Positions 24,328-33,350 of a DNA stretch of 52,922 nucleotides are shown here, one piece after another; the first letter of the stretch is position 1; each line of letters starts with the position of its first letter. This DNA comes from an uncultured Opitutia bacterium. Lineage in GTDB: Bacteria; Verrucomicrobiota; Verrucomicrobiia; Opitutales; UBA953. The notes beneath the pieces are model-generated. The model was not told the DNA's origin. It ran no database searches and saw only the letters and a list, made by a program, of their open reading frames with translations. The stretch spans positions 1-52,922 of the forward strand of contig CAIOPO010000100.1 of NCBI GenBank assembly GCA_903860195.1. The letters run 5' to 3'. A program made the translations under genes and the position numbers.

Positions 24328-25697
24328 TGCCGACCTTCGCTCCGGGACGTCTCGCGGCCTGGTCCTGCGGCCGCTGGACCGCCGAACCTTCGTCGCCCAT
24401 CACGGGCTTCGGCACCGACACGCGCACGCTCGCCAGCGGCGAGGCCTTCGTCGCGGTCCGCACGGGCCGGCGTGACGGCCATGACTACCTCGGTGACGCG
24501 CGCGCCCGCGGCGCCTCCTGCGCGGTCGTTTCGCGGCCCGTCGCGGACGCGCTGCCGCAGCTGGTCGTCGATGACACGCAGGCCGCGCTGCGCCGTCTCG
24601 CGGCCTCCTGGCGCGACCTCTTCCCCGGACCGGTGATCGGAGTCACGGGCAGCGTCGGCAAGACCTCCACCAAGGACCTGCTCGGCGCGCTGCTCGGTCC
24701 GGCCGCCTTCGTCACCGAGGCCAACCTCAACAACCTGCTCGGCGTCCCGTTGATGCTGCTCCGCGCCGATCCTTCCGTCCACCGGTGGGCCGTCATCGAG
24801 GCCGGCATGAGCGTGCCGGGCGAGCTGGGGGTCTCGGCCCGGGTGCTCCGTCCTGACGTGGCCGTCGTCACGGCCGTCGCCGCGGTGCACCTTGAGGGGG
24901 TGGGGGACCTTGCCGGCGTCGCCCGTGAGAAGTCCGAGCTGGTCGCCGCGCTGCGTGAAGGCGGCCGCGCGGTGCTGCCGGCCTCGCTCCTTTCGTGGCC
25001 GCCCTTCGCCGCCCTCGCCTCGCGCTGCACCGCGGTGCGTTTCGCCGGCGAGCCCGCTCCCGCCGTGCCGCCGGCGGCCCTCGTCGAGGCGGAACTCGGC
25101 GACGACGGCGCCGGTCGCCGCACCCTTCGCGTGGGCGGACGCACCCTGGTCCTCGGCCCCGTCTCCGACGGACTCGCCCGGAACGCCGCACTGGCCGTGG
25201 TCGCCGCCGACCTGGTGGGCGCCGAACCCGGCGCGGTGGCCGCGGCGCTCGCAGCCTGGACGCCTCCCGCCGGGCGCGGCAGTCTCCACGCCGACGGCGG
25301 ACGTTCCTGGTACGTCGACTGCTACAACAGCAGTCCGGCCTCCCTGGCCGATTCCGCCGCCTGCTTCGACCGTCTCAGCCGCGGCTCTCCGGAGCCGCGC
25401 CTCTGGATCGTCGGCGGCATGGCCGAGCTCGGACCCGAATCCCCGCGGCTCCACCGCGAAGCCCTCGCCAAGCTGCCCGTGCGTTCCGGCGACTCCGTCA
25501 TCCTCTTCGGCGGCGATGCGCCGGCCGCGCTGGCGGCGCTGCCGGCCGCGGCGCAAGGAGCCGTCGCCGCCACGCACGCGGAGCTCGCCGCATTCGCCGC
25601 CGCCCGCCGCGGATTCGTCTTCCTCAAGGGCAGCCGGGCCCACGCCTTGGAGAAGGCCCTCCCCGCCTCCGTCCTTTCCACCCTTCCTTTCCACTAG
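24327..25697 (+). CDS. murF: UDP-MurNAc-tripeptide D-Ala-D-Ala ligase MurF
   Basis: This Mur ligase attaches the D-Ala-D-Ala dipeptide (456 aa). It has the P-loop TGSVGKTST (107-115), EANLNNLLGVPLMLL with the family NN pair, and the conserved YVDCYNSSPAS near the C-terminal domain (MurF usually has DxYNANPxS). It overlaps murE by one base (TGATG). The C-terminal segment FLKGSRAHALEK matches the family. Confidence 0.95.
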   Translation: MPTFAPGRLAAWSCGRWTAEPSSPITGFGTDTRTLASGEAFVAVRTGRRDGHDYLGDARARGASCAVVSRPVADALPQLVVDDTQAALRRLAASWRDLFPGPVIGVTGSVGKTSTKDLLGALLGPAAFVTEANLNNLLGVPLMLLRADPSVHRWAVIEAGMSVPGELGVSARVLRPDVAVVTAVAAVHLEGVGDLAGVAREKSELVAALREGGRAVLPASLLSWPPFAALASRCTAVRFAGEPAPAVPPAALVEAELGDDGAGRRTLRVGGRTLVLGPVSDGLARNAALAVVAADLVGAEPGAVAAALAAWTPPAGRGSLHADGGRSWYVDCYNSSPASLADSAACFDRLSRGSPEPRLWIVGGMAELGPESPRLHREALAKLPVRSGDSVILFGGDAPAALAALPAAAQGAVAATHAELAAFAAARRGFVFLKGSRAHALEKALPASVLSTLPFH

Positions 25698-25701
25698 GAG
25701 C

Positions 25702-26814
25702 ATGCTTCACCGTCTCAGCGAATTCGAATCCCTCTGGGGGCCTTTCCGGCTTTTCGACTACCAGACCGTCCGGGCCATCCTCGCCTTCTGCACCTCGCTC
25801 GCCTTCGGACTGGCGCTCGCGGGGCCCTTCATCCGCCGGCTTGCCGCCCTCCGGCAGCCGGAGCGATCCGCCGCGCTGATGGGCGACCTCGCCAAGGAGG
25901 GGGGCAAGGTCCCCACCATGGGCGGTCTGCTCATCGCGGCGGCGGTCATCCCTTCCGTGCTGCTTTGGACCAAGCCCAACGTCCTCGTCTGGTCCTGTCT
26001 CGTCTGCTTCATCGGCATGGGCGCGGTCGGATTCTATGACGACTGGCTGAAGGTGCGCAGCGGCAGTTCGGACGGCATCGCGCCGCGCACCAAGCTCGCC
26101 GGGCAGGCGTTCTTCGCCCTGCTCGCCCTCGGCGTGCTCCTGCTCGACCCCTCCCGTCGCGAGGCGGCGGCGCAGATCTGGCTTCCGGTCCTGAACGGGC
26201 CCGTCTGGTCGGCGTCGTCGTTCGGCCTGCCCTTGGCGGCCTGCCTCGCCGTGGCCGGCTCCTTCTTCGTGCTGGTCTGCGTGGGCTGCTCCAACGCCGT
26301 CAATCTGACCGACGGACTCGACGGGCTGGCCATCGGCTGCGTCATCATCGCGACCCTGGTCCTGGGGGGCGTGGCCTATCTGGCCGGGCACCGCGAGCTC
26401 GCCGAGTACCTCCGCATCTCGCACGTGCCCGGCGCCGGCGAGCTCGCCGTGCTCTGCGCCGCGCTCGTCGGCGGCGGCCTCGTGTTCCTCTGGCACAACG
26501 CGGCGCCGGCCGAGCTTTACATGGGCGACGTCGGCGCGCTCGGCATCGGCGGCGCGCTCGGCGCGGTCGCCTGCCTGATGCACCAGCCGTTCCTCCTGGC
26601 GATCGTGGGCGGCGTCTTCCTCGTCGAAGCCCTTTCGGTGATCGTCCAGGTCGCCTACTTCCGCCGCACCGGCGGCCGTCGCATCTTCCTCATGACCCCG
26701 ATCCATCACCACTTCCAGAAGAAGGGGTGGCCCGCGACGAAGGTCGTCACGCGTTTCTGGATCCTCTCGTTCCTCTGCGGCCTGCTCGGCCTGCTCAGCC
26801 TGAAGCTGCGATGA
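25702..26814 (+). CDS. mraY: Phospho-MurNAc-pentapeptide transferase MraY
   Basis: This polytopic membrane enzyme (370 aa) makes lipid I from UDP-MurNAc-pentapeptide and undecaprenyl phosphate. Active-site segments are GFYDDWLK, NLTDGLDGLAIG, AELYMGDVGALGIGG and PIHHHFQKKGW. The start is the ATG of MLHRLSEFESLWGPFRLFDYQ, four bases after the murF stop. An AGGAG lies one base upstream, too close for ideal function. The large upstream ORF extension in the track is a frame shadow of murF. Confidence 0.96.
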   Translation: MLHRLSEFESLWGPFRLFDYQTVRAILAFCTSLAFGLALAGPFIRRLAALRQPERSAALMGDLAKEGGKVPTMGGLLIAAAVIPSVLLWTKPNVLVWSCLVCFIGMGAVGFYDDWLKVRSGSSDGIAPRTKLAGQAFFALLALGVLLLDPSRREAAAQIWLPVLNGPVWSASSFGLPLAACLAVAGSFFVLVCVGCSNAVNLTDGLDGLAIGCVIIATLVLGGVAYLAGHRELAEYLRISHVPGAGELAVLCAALVGGGLVFLWHNAAPAELYMGDVGALGIGGALGAVACLMHQPFLLAIVGGVFLVEALSVIVQVAYFRRTGGRRIFLMTPIHHHFQKKGWPATKVVTRFWILSFLCGLLGLLSLKLR

Positions 26815-28082
26815 CCGACTTCCCCGAGTCCCTCCGCCGCCGCCTCGTCCGCCCCGCCGCCGTGCTCGGCGCCGGCATCAGCGGCGCCGCGGTCGTGGAG
26901 GCGCTCGCGGCCGGCGGCTTCGCTTCGGTGGTCTACGACGAGAAGGGGGAGAACCGTGACTTCGGGCCGGAGGAGGCCTCGCGCCATGACCTCCTCGTCT
27001 ACAGTCCCGGCTTCCCGCAGTCCCATCCTTGGCTGCTCGCGGCCCGCCGCGCGGGCCTGCCCTGCCTGTGCGAGCTGGATTTCGGCTCCCTGCTCTGGAC
27101 CGGGCCGGCCGTCGCCGTGACGGGCACCAACGGCAAGACGACGCTCACGGAATTCCTCTCCTTCGCTTTCAAGCGCGCCTCGCTCGACGCCGTGGCCTGC
27201 GGCAACGTCGGCCTCCCCCTCACCGCGCTCCATCGCACCGCCTCGAGCGGCTCCTTCCTCGCCGTCGTGGAAGTGAGCTCCTTCCAGTCCGAGGACCTGC
27301 GGCACTTCACTCCCGAGGCCGTGCTCTGGACCAACTTCGACGAGGACCATCTCGACCGGCACGGCGACCTCGAGACCTACTTCCGGGCCAAGTTCAAGCT
27401 CATCGAGCGCATGATGCCGGGCGGCATCCTGGTCGTCGGCGAGTCGGTCGCCGAGCACGCGCGGACCTTCGGGATCGAGCTGCCCGAGTCCGCGGTCGTG
27501 GCGAAGCGCGCGGACGCCGCCCCGACCGTGCCCGAGGGGTCGGCCTTCGACAGCTGGCCCCAGCTGGAGAACTGGGCGGTCGCGGCCGCCTACTGGCGCG
27601 CCCGCGGACTTCCCCTGCGCGTCCTCGAGGAATCCGCGCGCATCTTCCGTCTCGCCCCGCACCGTCTGCGCAAGGTGGCGGAGGCCGCGGGCGTCGAGTT
27701 CTGGAACGACTCCAAGGGCACCAATTTCCATGCGGTGCTCGCCGCGCTGGCCCAGTTCAGCGTGCCGGTGCGCTGGATCGGCGGCGGCAAGTGGAAGGGC
27801 GGGGACCTGGGCCGCTTCGCCGGCAAGGTCGCGCCGCTCATCGATTCCGCCTGGCTCATCGGCGAGACCGCCCCCGAACTGCACCGACAGTTCGCCGCGC
27901 TCGGCCGTCAGAGCCGGTGCTTCCCTTCGTTGCAGGACGCCGTCGTGGCCGCCGCCAAGGACGCGCCCGCGCCCTCGGTCATCCTGCTCAGCCCCGGCTT
28001 CTCGAGCTTCGACATGTTCCGCGGCTACGCGGAACGCGGCGTCGTCTTCGAGCGGGCCGCCGCCGCGCTCGCCCGCCGCTGA
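26811..28082 (+). CDS. murD: UDP-MurNAc-L-alanine D-glutamate ligase MurD
   Basis: This Mur ligase adds D-glutamate (423 aa). It has an N-terminal Rossmann-like part (VLGAGISGAAV), the ATP site TGTNGKTTLTEF (104-115), ACGNVGLPL, the segment EVSSFQSEDL, and the C-terminal WNDSKGTNFHAV (usually NDSKATNxxAT). The start is the ATG overlapping the mraY stop (ATGA). A 43-bp G-poor spacer follows before the LysM gene. Confidence 0.96.
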   Translation: MTDFPESLRRRLVRPAAVLGAGISGAAVVEALAAGGFASVVYDEKGENRDFGPEEASRHDLLVYSPGFPQSHPWLLAARRAGLPCLCELDFGSLLWTGPAVAVTGTNGKTTLTEFLSFAFKRASLDAVACGNVGLPLTALHRTASSGSFLAVVEVSSFQSEDLRHFTPEAVLWTNFDEDHLDRHGDLETYFRAKFKLIERMMPGGILVVGESVAEHARTFGIELPESAVVAKRADAAPTVPEGSAFDSWPQLENWAVAAAYWRARGLPLRVLEESARIFRLAPHRLRKVAEAAGVEFWNDSKGTNFHAVLAALAQFSVPVRWIGGGKWKGGDLGRFAGKVAPLIDSAWLIGETAPELHRQFAALGRQSRCFPSLQDAVVAAAKDAPAPSVILLSPGFSSFDMFRGYAERGVVFERAAAALARR

Positions 28083-28125
28083 CTTTTCCAACCCACCCAC
28101 CGAACCCAGCCAAAACCACCCAGCC

Positions 28126-28758
28126 ATGAGACCCCTGATCACAGTATCCGCCGTCGTCATCCTGCACCTCTGCGTGCTCGCCGTCCTCGTCGGCGTCAAC
28201 GGATGCCGCAGCACCTCCGGACACGAGGTCGAGTCACCGGCCGACCTCGCCGCCTTCTCCGGCGGCCTCCGTCGCGCACCGCTCCCGACCAAGCCCGGCT
28301 CCGCGCCGGCCGCCTCGGCGGTCGTCGTCCCGCCCGCGCCCGCCCCGGCCGTGCCGAACCTCCCGACGCCTCCGCCCGCCCCGGTCGTGAGCGACGTCAA
28401 GGTCGCCCCCGGCGAGACCATCACCGTCCTCAAGGGCGAAGGCATGTTCGCCGTCGCGCGCCGTCAGGGCATCCCCGTGCAGGAGCTCGCCGCCGCCAAC
28501 GGACTGCCGATCAACGCCCAGCTCCGCGAAGGCCAGCGCATCAAGATCCCGTCGGGCGTGAAGCCGGCTTCTGCACCCGCGCCGAAGTCCGCACCCAAGT
28601 CGGCTCCGAAGGCCGCTCCCAAGGCCGCTCCCGCCGCGCCGACGCCGCAGTTCGAACCCCTCCAGCTGCGGCCCCTCGGCGCTCCGGCCGCGGCCAAGCC
28701 CGCCCCGGCGGCCGAACCTGCTCCCGCTCCGGCCCCGGCCCCGAAGGCCGCCAACTGA
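28126..28758 (+). CDS. LysM-domain envelope protein inside the dcw cluster
   Basis: This 210-aa protein has an N-terminal membrane anchor (ITVSAVVILHLCVLAVLVGV, residues 5-24) ending in NGC, so it is either a single-pass protein or an atypical lipoprotein. A Pro/Ala-rich linker is followed by a LysM domain at about residues 100-142 (VLKGEGMFAVARRQGIPVQELAAANG to LREGQRIKIP). The C-terminus is a low-complexity Ala/Pro/Lys tail. LysM binds peptidoglycan GlcNAc residues. Its place between murD and ftsW, where other bacteria have no such gene, suggests a wall-binding role in division or septal synthesis. It has no 4-bp overlap with its neighbours. The leader acttttccaacccacccacc has no Shine-Dalgarno sequence. 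Confidence 0.85.
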   Translation: MRPLITVSAVVILHLCVLAVLVGVNGCRSTSGHEVESPADLAAFSGGLRRAPLPTKPGSAPAASAVVVPPAPAPAVPNLPTPPPAPVVSDVKVAPGETITVLKGEGMFAVARRQGIPVQELAAANGLPINAQLREGQRIKIPSGVKPASAPAPKSAPKSAPKAAPKAAPAAPTPQFEPLQLRPLGAPAAAKPAPAAEPAPAPAPAPKAAN

Positions 28759-28780
28759 TTCCTGAAGTCCCGCCGCCGCG

Positions 28781-29995
28781 ATGGTGATCAAGGTGAGGAG
28801 TGACGCCCCGGAGTCCCTGGCTGGGTACTCCGTCGGCATCCTCCTCATCGCCCTCGCGCTCGCGGCGTTCGGGCTGATGGTGCAGTACAGCGCGGGCATC
28901 TCGCTGTCATCGAGCAACCGGCTGGTGGCGTTCGAGCGTCAGCTCATGTACCTGCCCGCCGCCCTGCTCGCGGGGTGGCTCATCTACCGGATCGACCTCG
29001 ACGCCGTCCGCCGACACCGCGTCTGGATCTTCTCGGTCGCGATGGTCGCCCTCGTCGCCGCCCGCATCCCCGGCATCGGCGTCTCCGTCAACGGCTCCTG
29101 GCGCTGGATCGACCTCGGCTTCATCCGGCTGCAGGCCTCGGACCTGGGCAAGGTGGCGCTGGTGGTCATGCTCGCGCACTACCTGGCCGGCTCCCAGCGA
29201 CGCACGCTGAGGCCCGACTTCCCGCTCCTCAGGTTCAGTTCGCGCAGTCCTTATCTGATGACCGCCGCCGGCTGGGATGACCTCCGCGAGGGATATCTCT
29301 GGCCGGCCGGAGTCATCGTCTTCATCTGCGGCGGAATCGCCCTGGGTCCCGACCTGGGCACGATCCTGCTGTGCTGCGCCGTCGGCGGCACGATGATGCT
29401 CATGTCGGGAGCCCGCTGGCGCTACGTCATCCCGACCTTCCTCGTCGGAGCCGCGGTCTTCGCGGCGGTCGTCCTGAACTGGGAGAACCGCATGCGCCGC
29501 TTCCTCTCCTTCACCGATCCGTGGGGAAGACGCGGTGACGAGGCCTACCAGCTGTTCGAGGGGATGGTCGCCTTCGGCGTCGGCGGGCTCACCGGACAGG
29601 GGGCGGCGCAAGGGCTGCAGGGGCGCGCCTTCCTGCCGGAGGCCCACACCGACTTCGTCTTCTCCGTGATCGGGGAGGAATACGGGCTGTTCGCCACCGC
29701 GTCCGTGGCCACGGCCTATCTGGTCATCTTCCTGCTCGCCCACCGGGCGATGCGGCGTTCCACCGACCTGTACCGTTTCAACCTCTGCCTGGGGGCCACG
29801 CTCTTCCTCGTCATGCAGGCGCTCGTCAACATGGGCGTCGTGACCGGTCTCCTGCCGACCAAGGGGATTTCCCTGCCGTTCCTCAGCTACGGCGGCACCA
29901 ACCTCGTGGTCATGGCCTGCATGGTCGGCCTGACGCTCAACTGCCTGCGGGACGCGCAGGCGCCGGCGTTCGTGCCCGGGGAGGCCAGGGCATGA
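28781..29995 (+). CDS. ftsW: Peptidoglycan glycosyltransferase FtsW (SEDS family)
   Basis: This polytopic SEDS protein (404 aa) polymerises septal glycan with FtsI. Family segments are GSWRWIDLGFIRLQASDLGKVAL, PDLGT, EAHTDFVFSVIGEEYGL with the catalytic Asp, and the C-terminal LPFLSYGGTN. Between LAHYLAG and the next membrane helix there is a loop of about 40 residues (starting SQRRTLRPDFPLLRFSSR), longer than usual, and the residue before PDLGT is Gly where Glu or Gln is common. It overlaps murG by ATGA. Confidence 0.94.
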   Translation: MVIKVRSDAPESLAGYSVGILLIALALAAFGLMVQYSAGISLSSSNRLVAFERQLMYLPAALLAGWLIYRIDLDAVRRHRVWIFSVAMVALVAARIPGIGVSVNGSWRWIDLGFIRLQASDLGKVALVVMLAHYLAGSQRRTLRPDFPLLRFSSRSPYLMTAAGWDDLREGYLWPAGVIVFICGGIALGPDLGTILLCCAVGGTMMLMSGARWRYVIPTFLVGAAVFAAVVLNWENRMRRFLSFTDPWGRRGDEAYQLFEGMVAFGVGGLTGQGAAQGLQGRAFLPEAHTDFVFSVIGEEYGLFATASVATAYLVIFLLAHRAMRRSTDLYRFNLCLGATLFLVMQALVNMGVVTGLLPTKGISLPFLSYGGTNLVVMACMVGLTLNCLRDAQAPAFVPGEARA

Positions 29996-31077
29996 GGCGC
30001 ATCCTGCTCGCCTGCGGCGGCACCGGCGGCCACCTGGCTCCGGGCATCGCGCTGGCGCAGAGGCTGACGGCGGAGGGCGACGCCTGCCTGCTCATCGTGA
30101 GCCGCAAGGCCGTCGACGCCAGGATGACCGCGAAGTACCCGTCGCTCCGTTTCGAGCCCGGCAGGGGCAGGGGCTTCGGCCCCGGTCTGCTCGGCAAGGC
30201 GCTGTTCTTCCCCTCTTTCCTGGGAGCGGTGTGGTCCTCCTGGCGCACCTTGCGTAGCTTCCGCGCGGACGCGGTGGTCTGCTTCGGCGGGTTCATGAGC
30301 CTCGGTCCGGCCGTGGCCGCCGCGCTCTCCGGCGTGCCCGTCATCGTCCACGAGGCCAATCGCAGGCCCGGCAAGGCCGTGCGGCTCATCGCACGCTTCG
30401 CCCGTGCGGTCCATCTCCCGCCCGGCGTGCGCATCCCGGGCGTGGCGGCGGAAAAGCAGTTCGATTCAGGTTTCCCGGTGCGGGAGGAGATCAGGGCGCT
30501 GCCTCGCGCGGAGTCACGTCGCGCGCTGGGCATGCCTGCGGAAGGACCGATGGTCCTGGTGCTCGGAGGCAGTCAGGGCGCCTCGGCGCTCACGCGCTGG
30601 GCCGGCTCCGCGATTCCCGAGCTCGCCGCCCGCGGCGCGCATCTGCTCTGCCTCACCGGACCCGCCGGGCGCGAAGGCGAGGAACGTCACGGAACGGTGA
30701 CCGCGCGGTTCCTGCCTTTCTGCGACCGCATGGCCGAGGCTTATTCGGCGGCCGATCTCGCGGTGTCCCGTGCCGGAGCGGGTTCGCTCGCCGAGCTCGC
30801 GGCCTGCCGCACTCCCTCGGTCCTCGTCCCCCTGCCAGGTTCGGCCGACGACCATCAGACGGCCAATGCGGCGCATCTCGCCGCCGCGGGCGGAGGCTTG
30901 CTCGTGCCCGAGGCCGAGATCGCGCGCCTCACGGCCGAGGTCGTCGGGTTGCTCTCCGATGCGCCGGGGCTGGACCGCATGCGCCGCTCACTGGAACCGG
31001 TGGCCGCCGCCAACCGCTGGGAGGATCTCTCCCGTCACGTCACCGCCTTCGCCGGGGAGGGCGTCGCCGTCCCATGA
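29992..31077 (+). CDS. murG: UDP-GlcNAc transferase MurG
   Basis: This peripheral membrane glycosyltransferase (361 aa) converts lipid I to lipid II. It has the N-terminal CGGTGGHLAPGIALA (residues 8-22), VCFGGFMSLGPAVAA, VIVHEANRRPGKA (usually HEQNxxPG), LVLGGSQGA and the UDP-site AVSRAGAGSLAELAA. It overlaps ftsW and the murC-murB gene by 4 bp each. Confidence 0.96.
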   Translation: MRRILLACGGTGGHLAPGIALAQRLTAEGDACLLIVSRKAVDARMTAKYPSLRFEPGRGRGFGPGLLGKALFFPSFLGAVWSSWRTLRSFRADAVVCFGGFMSLGPAVAAALSGVPVIVHEANRRPGKAVRLIARFARAVHLPPGVRIPGVAAEKQFDSGFPVREEIRALPRAESRRALGMPAEGPMVLVLGGSQGASALTRWAGSAIPELAARGAHLLCLTGPAGREGEERHGTVTARFLPFCDRMAEAYSAADLAVSRAGAGSLAELAACRTPSVLVPLPGSADDHQTANAAHLAAAGGGLLVPEAEIARLTAEVVGLLSDAPGLDRMRRSLEPVAAANRWEDLSRHVTAFAGEGVAVP

Positions 31078-33350
31078 GCGCCGGTTCCGTCTGGATGCTG
31101 GGTGCCTGCGGCATGGGCGTCGGGCCGCTGGCGATCTTCCTGCGCGGCGAGGGCTGGGAGGTTTCCGGCTGGGATGACTCCACCGGCAGCCCGATGGAGC
31201 TGCAGCTGGCCGACGCCGAGATCCCGCTGCTGCGCGACCCTTGGGCCGCCGGACGTTCGCCCGGACTCGTCGGCCGTTCGAGCGCCGTGAAGCCGGGTCA
31301 TCCCGCCCTCGCCTTGGCCGAGAGCAGGGGGGCGCGCGTGCTGCGACGCGGGGAGCTGCTCGCCGAGCGGGTCGCGGCCCGGCGTTTCGTCGCAGTCTGC
31401 GGCAGCCATGGCAAGACCACGACCTGCGGCATGATCGTGGCGGCGCTGACCGGCGCCGGCGCGGACTTCGGCTACGTGCTCGGCGGACTTTTCCGTGACC
31501 CCGCGATGCCGCCCGCGCGCGCCTCCGCCTCCTCGCCCTGGGTGGTGGCCGAAGTTGACGAAAGCGACGGCACCATCGGCGCCTTCTCGCCTGACGTCAC
31601 CGTGGCGGTGAACCTCGACTGGGACCATCCCGACTACTATCGCGACGAGGCGGATCTTGAGGCCGTCTTCCGGCGTCTCTTCGAGCGCACGCGCACCGCG
31701 GTGATCATCCCCGCGGGCAACGCGCGGCTCGAACGGCTCACGGCGGGACTCCGCGTGCCCGTGCTGCGCGTGGGCGCCGAGGGCGACTACCGCGTCCGGC
31801 CCGTCGCCGGCGACCATGCGACTTCCGTCCTGGAACTGGGCGGCGCCTTCCCCGCGACCCAGGTGACGGTGCCCGTCGCAGGCACCTTCAATCGTGCCAA
31901 CGCCGCGATGGCCCTGGCCGCGGCGCACGTCGTCACGGGTTCCGTGGCGGCCGATCCGCTGGGGCGCTGGCGCGGCATCCGGCGCCGTCAGGACGTCCTT
32001 TTCGAACGGCCCGGCCTGCGCGTGCTCGCCGATTACGCGCATCATCCCACGGAGATTGCGGCGCTGCTGCGCTGGCTGCGCGAGACGCATTCCGGACGCG
32101 TCATCGTCGTGTTCCAGCCCCACCGTCACACCCGCACGCGCCAGTACGCCGCCGAGTTCCGTCAGGCGCTGTCGGCCGCCGATCACGCGCTGGTGATGCC
32201 CGTCTACTCCGCCGGGGAGGCCGCGGTCGAGGGCGGCGGGTCGGAGTCGGTGGTGGCCGGATCGGCGCACCGGCTCATCGAGGACCGTCGCGCCTTGCCC
32301 GAGGCCCTTGACGCGCTCGTCGCGGGCCAGGAGGCCGTGGTGGCCTTCGTGGGCGCGGGTGACATCGAGCGCGACGCCGAGGCTTACGCGAAGCGTCAGC
32401 GCCGCGTCGGCGCCGCCGTGACGCCCGACCTCCCGGACCTCGTCGCGGGCCGGCTTTCCCCCGAGTGCGCGCTGCGCGCCAATGAGCCGCTGGCCCGTCG
32501 CACCACCCTCGGCCTCGGCGGCAACGCGCGCTGGTACGCCGAGCCCGCCACGGTCGACGACGTCGTCACGCTGCTGCGCGCCTGCGCGGAGCTCGACCTG
32601 CGCTGGTTCGTCGTCGGCCGCGGCAGCAACCTGCTGGTGCCGGACGACGGTTACGACGGACTGGTGCTCCATCTGGATTCCTCCCGCTGGGGCGAAGTCA
32701 CGCCGCTCGGCGAAGGCCGCCTGCGGGTCGGAGGCGGGGCGAGGCTCAAGGAGCTCTGCGGCGTCGCGGCCCGCGAGGGACTTGCCGGATTCGAATTCCT
32801 GGAGGGCATCCCCGGGACGCTCGGCGGCTCCCTGCGCATGAACGCCGGCGCCATGGGCGGCTGGATCTTCGACGTCGTCGAGTCGGTGGAGTGGCTTTCC
32901 CCGCAGGGCAGGGTGCGCGCCGCCCGTCGTGACTCCTTCGACGCGCTCTACCGCGACTGTCCGCAGCTTCACGGCTCCGTCGTGCTGTCGGCGGTCCTGC
33001 GCGCCGCGGGCCGCGACGAGCCGGCGGCCATCCGCGCCCGCATGGAGGACATGGCGCGCCGTCGTCGCGAGACGCAGCCGCGCGAATCCAGTGCGGGCTG
33101 CGTTTTCCGTAATCCCGATTCCGCCAAGGCGGGGATGCTCGTCGACCAGGCCGGTCTCAAGGGGCTGGCGTGCGGCGACGCGGAGGTCTCCGCCCTGCAC
33201 GCCAACTTCATCGTCAACCGCGGCACGGCCAGCGCCGCGCAGTTCGTCGAGGTGATGCGCCGCGTCCGGGCGGGGGTGAAGGAGAGCCGGGGCGTGGAGC
33301 TCCAGCCCGAGATCATCGCGCTCGGCCGCGAATGGAGGGACCTCCTGTGA
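31074..33350 (+). CDS. murC-murB: Fused MurC-MurB: L-alanine ligase plus UDP-GlcNAc enolpyruvate reductase
   Basis: This is a single 758-aa reading frame with two enzymes of early peptidoglycan synthesis. Residues 1-445 are MurC: Rossmann segment GACGMGVGPLA (10-20), ATP site CGSHGKTTT (109-117), DYAHHPTEI (320-328) and FQPHRHTRTRQY (347-358). Residues 455-758 are MurB: RRTTLGLGGNARWYA (475-489), VGRGSNLLV (514-522), EGIPGTLGGSLRMNAGAMG (577-595) and SSAGCVFRNP (672-681). The last of these puts Cys where many MurB proteins have the proton-donating Ser. No stop or frameshift lies between the halves. MurB acts just before MurC in the pathway, so the fusion joins consecutive steps. It overlaps murG (ATGA) and ddl (GTGA). 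Confidence 0.95.
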   Translation: MSAGSVWMLGACGMGVGPLAIFLRGEGWEVSGWDDSTGSPMELQLADAEIPLLRDPWAAGRSPGLVGRSSAVKPGHPALALAESRGARVLRRGELLAERVAARRFVAVCGSHGKTTTCGMIVAALTGAGADFGYVLGGLFRDPAMPPARASASSPWVVAEVDESDGTIGAFSPDVTVAVNLDWDHPDYYRDEADLEAVFRRLFERTRTAVIIPAGNARLERLTAGLRVPVLRVGAEGDYRVRPVAGDHATSVLELGGAFPATQVTVPVAGTFNRANAAMALAAAHVVTGSVAADPLGRWRGIRRRQDVLFERPGLRVLADYAHHPTEIAALLRWLRETHSGRVIVVFQPHRHTRTRQYAAEFRQALSAADHALVMPVYSAGEAAVEGGGSESVVAGSAHRLIEDRRALPEALDALVAGQEAVVAFVGAGDIERDAEAYAKRQRRVGAAVTPDLPDLVAGRLSPECALRANEPLARRTTLGLGGNARWYAEPATVDDVVTLLRACAELDLRWFVVGRGSNLLVPDDGYDGLVLHLDSSRWGEVTPLGEGRLRVGGGARLKELCGVAAREGLAGFEFLEGIPGTLGGSLRMNAGAMGGWIFDVVESVEWLSPQGRVRAARRDSFDALYRDCPQLHGSVVLSAVLRAAGRDEPAAIRARMEDMARRRRETQPRESSAGCVFRNPDSAKAGMLVDQAGLKGLACGDAEVSALHANFIVNRGTASAAQFVEVMRRVRAGVKESRGVELQPEIIALGREWRDLL

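Noticed and set aside
28561-28755. Tandem repeat in the 3' part of the LysM gene
   Set aside because: It is an irregular Ala/Pro/Lys low-complexity coding region without a fixed repeat unit, not a CRISPR or satellite array.
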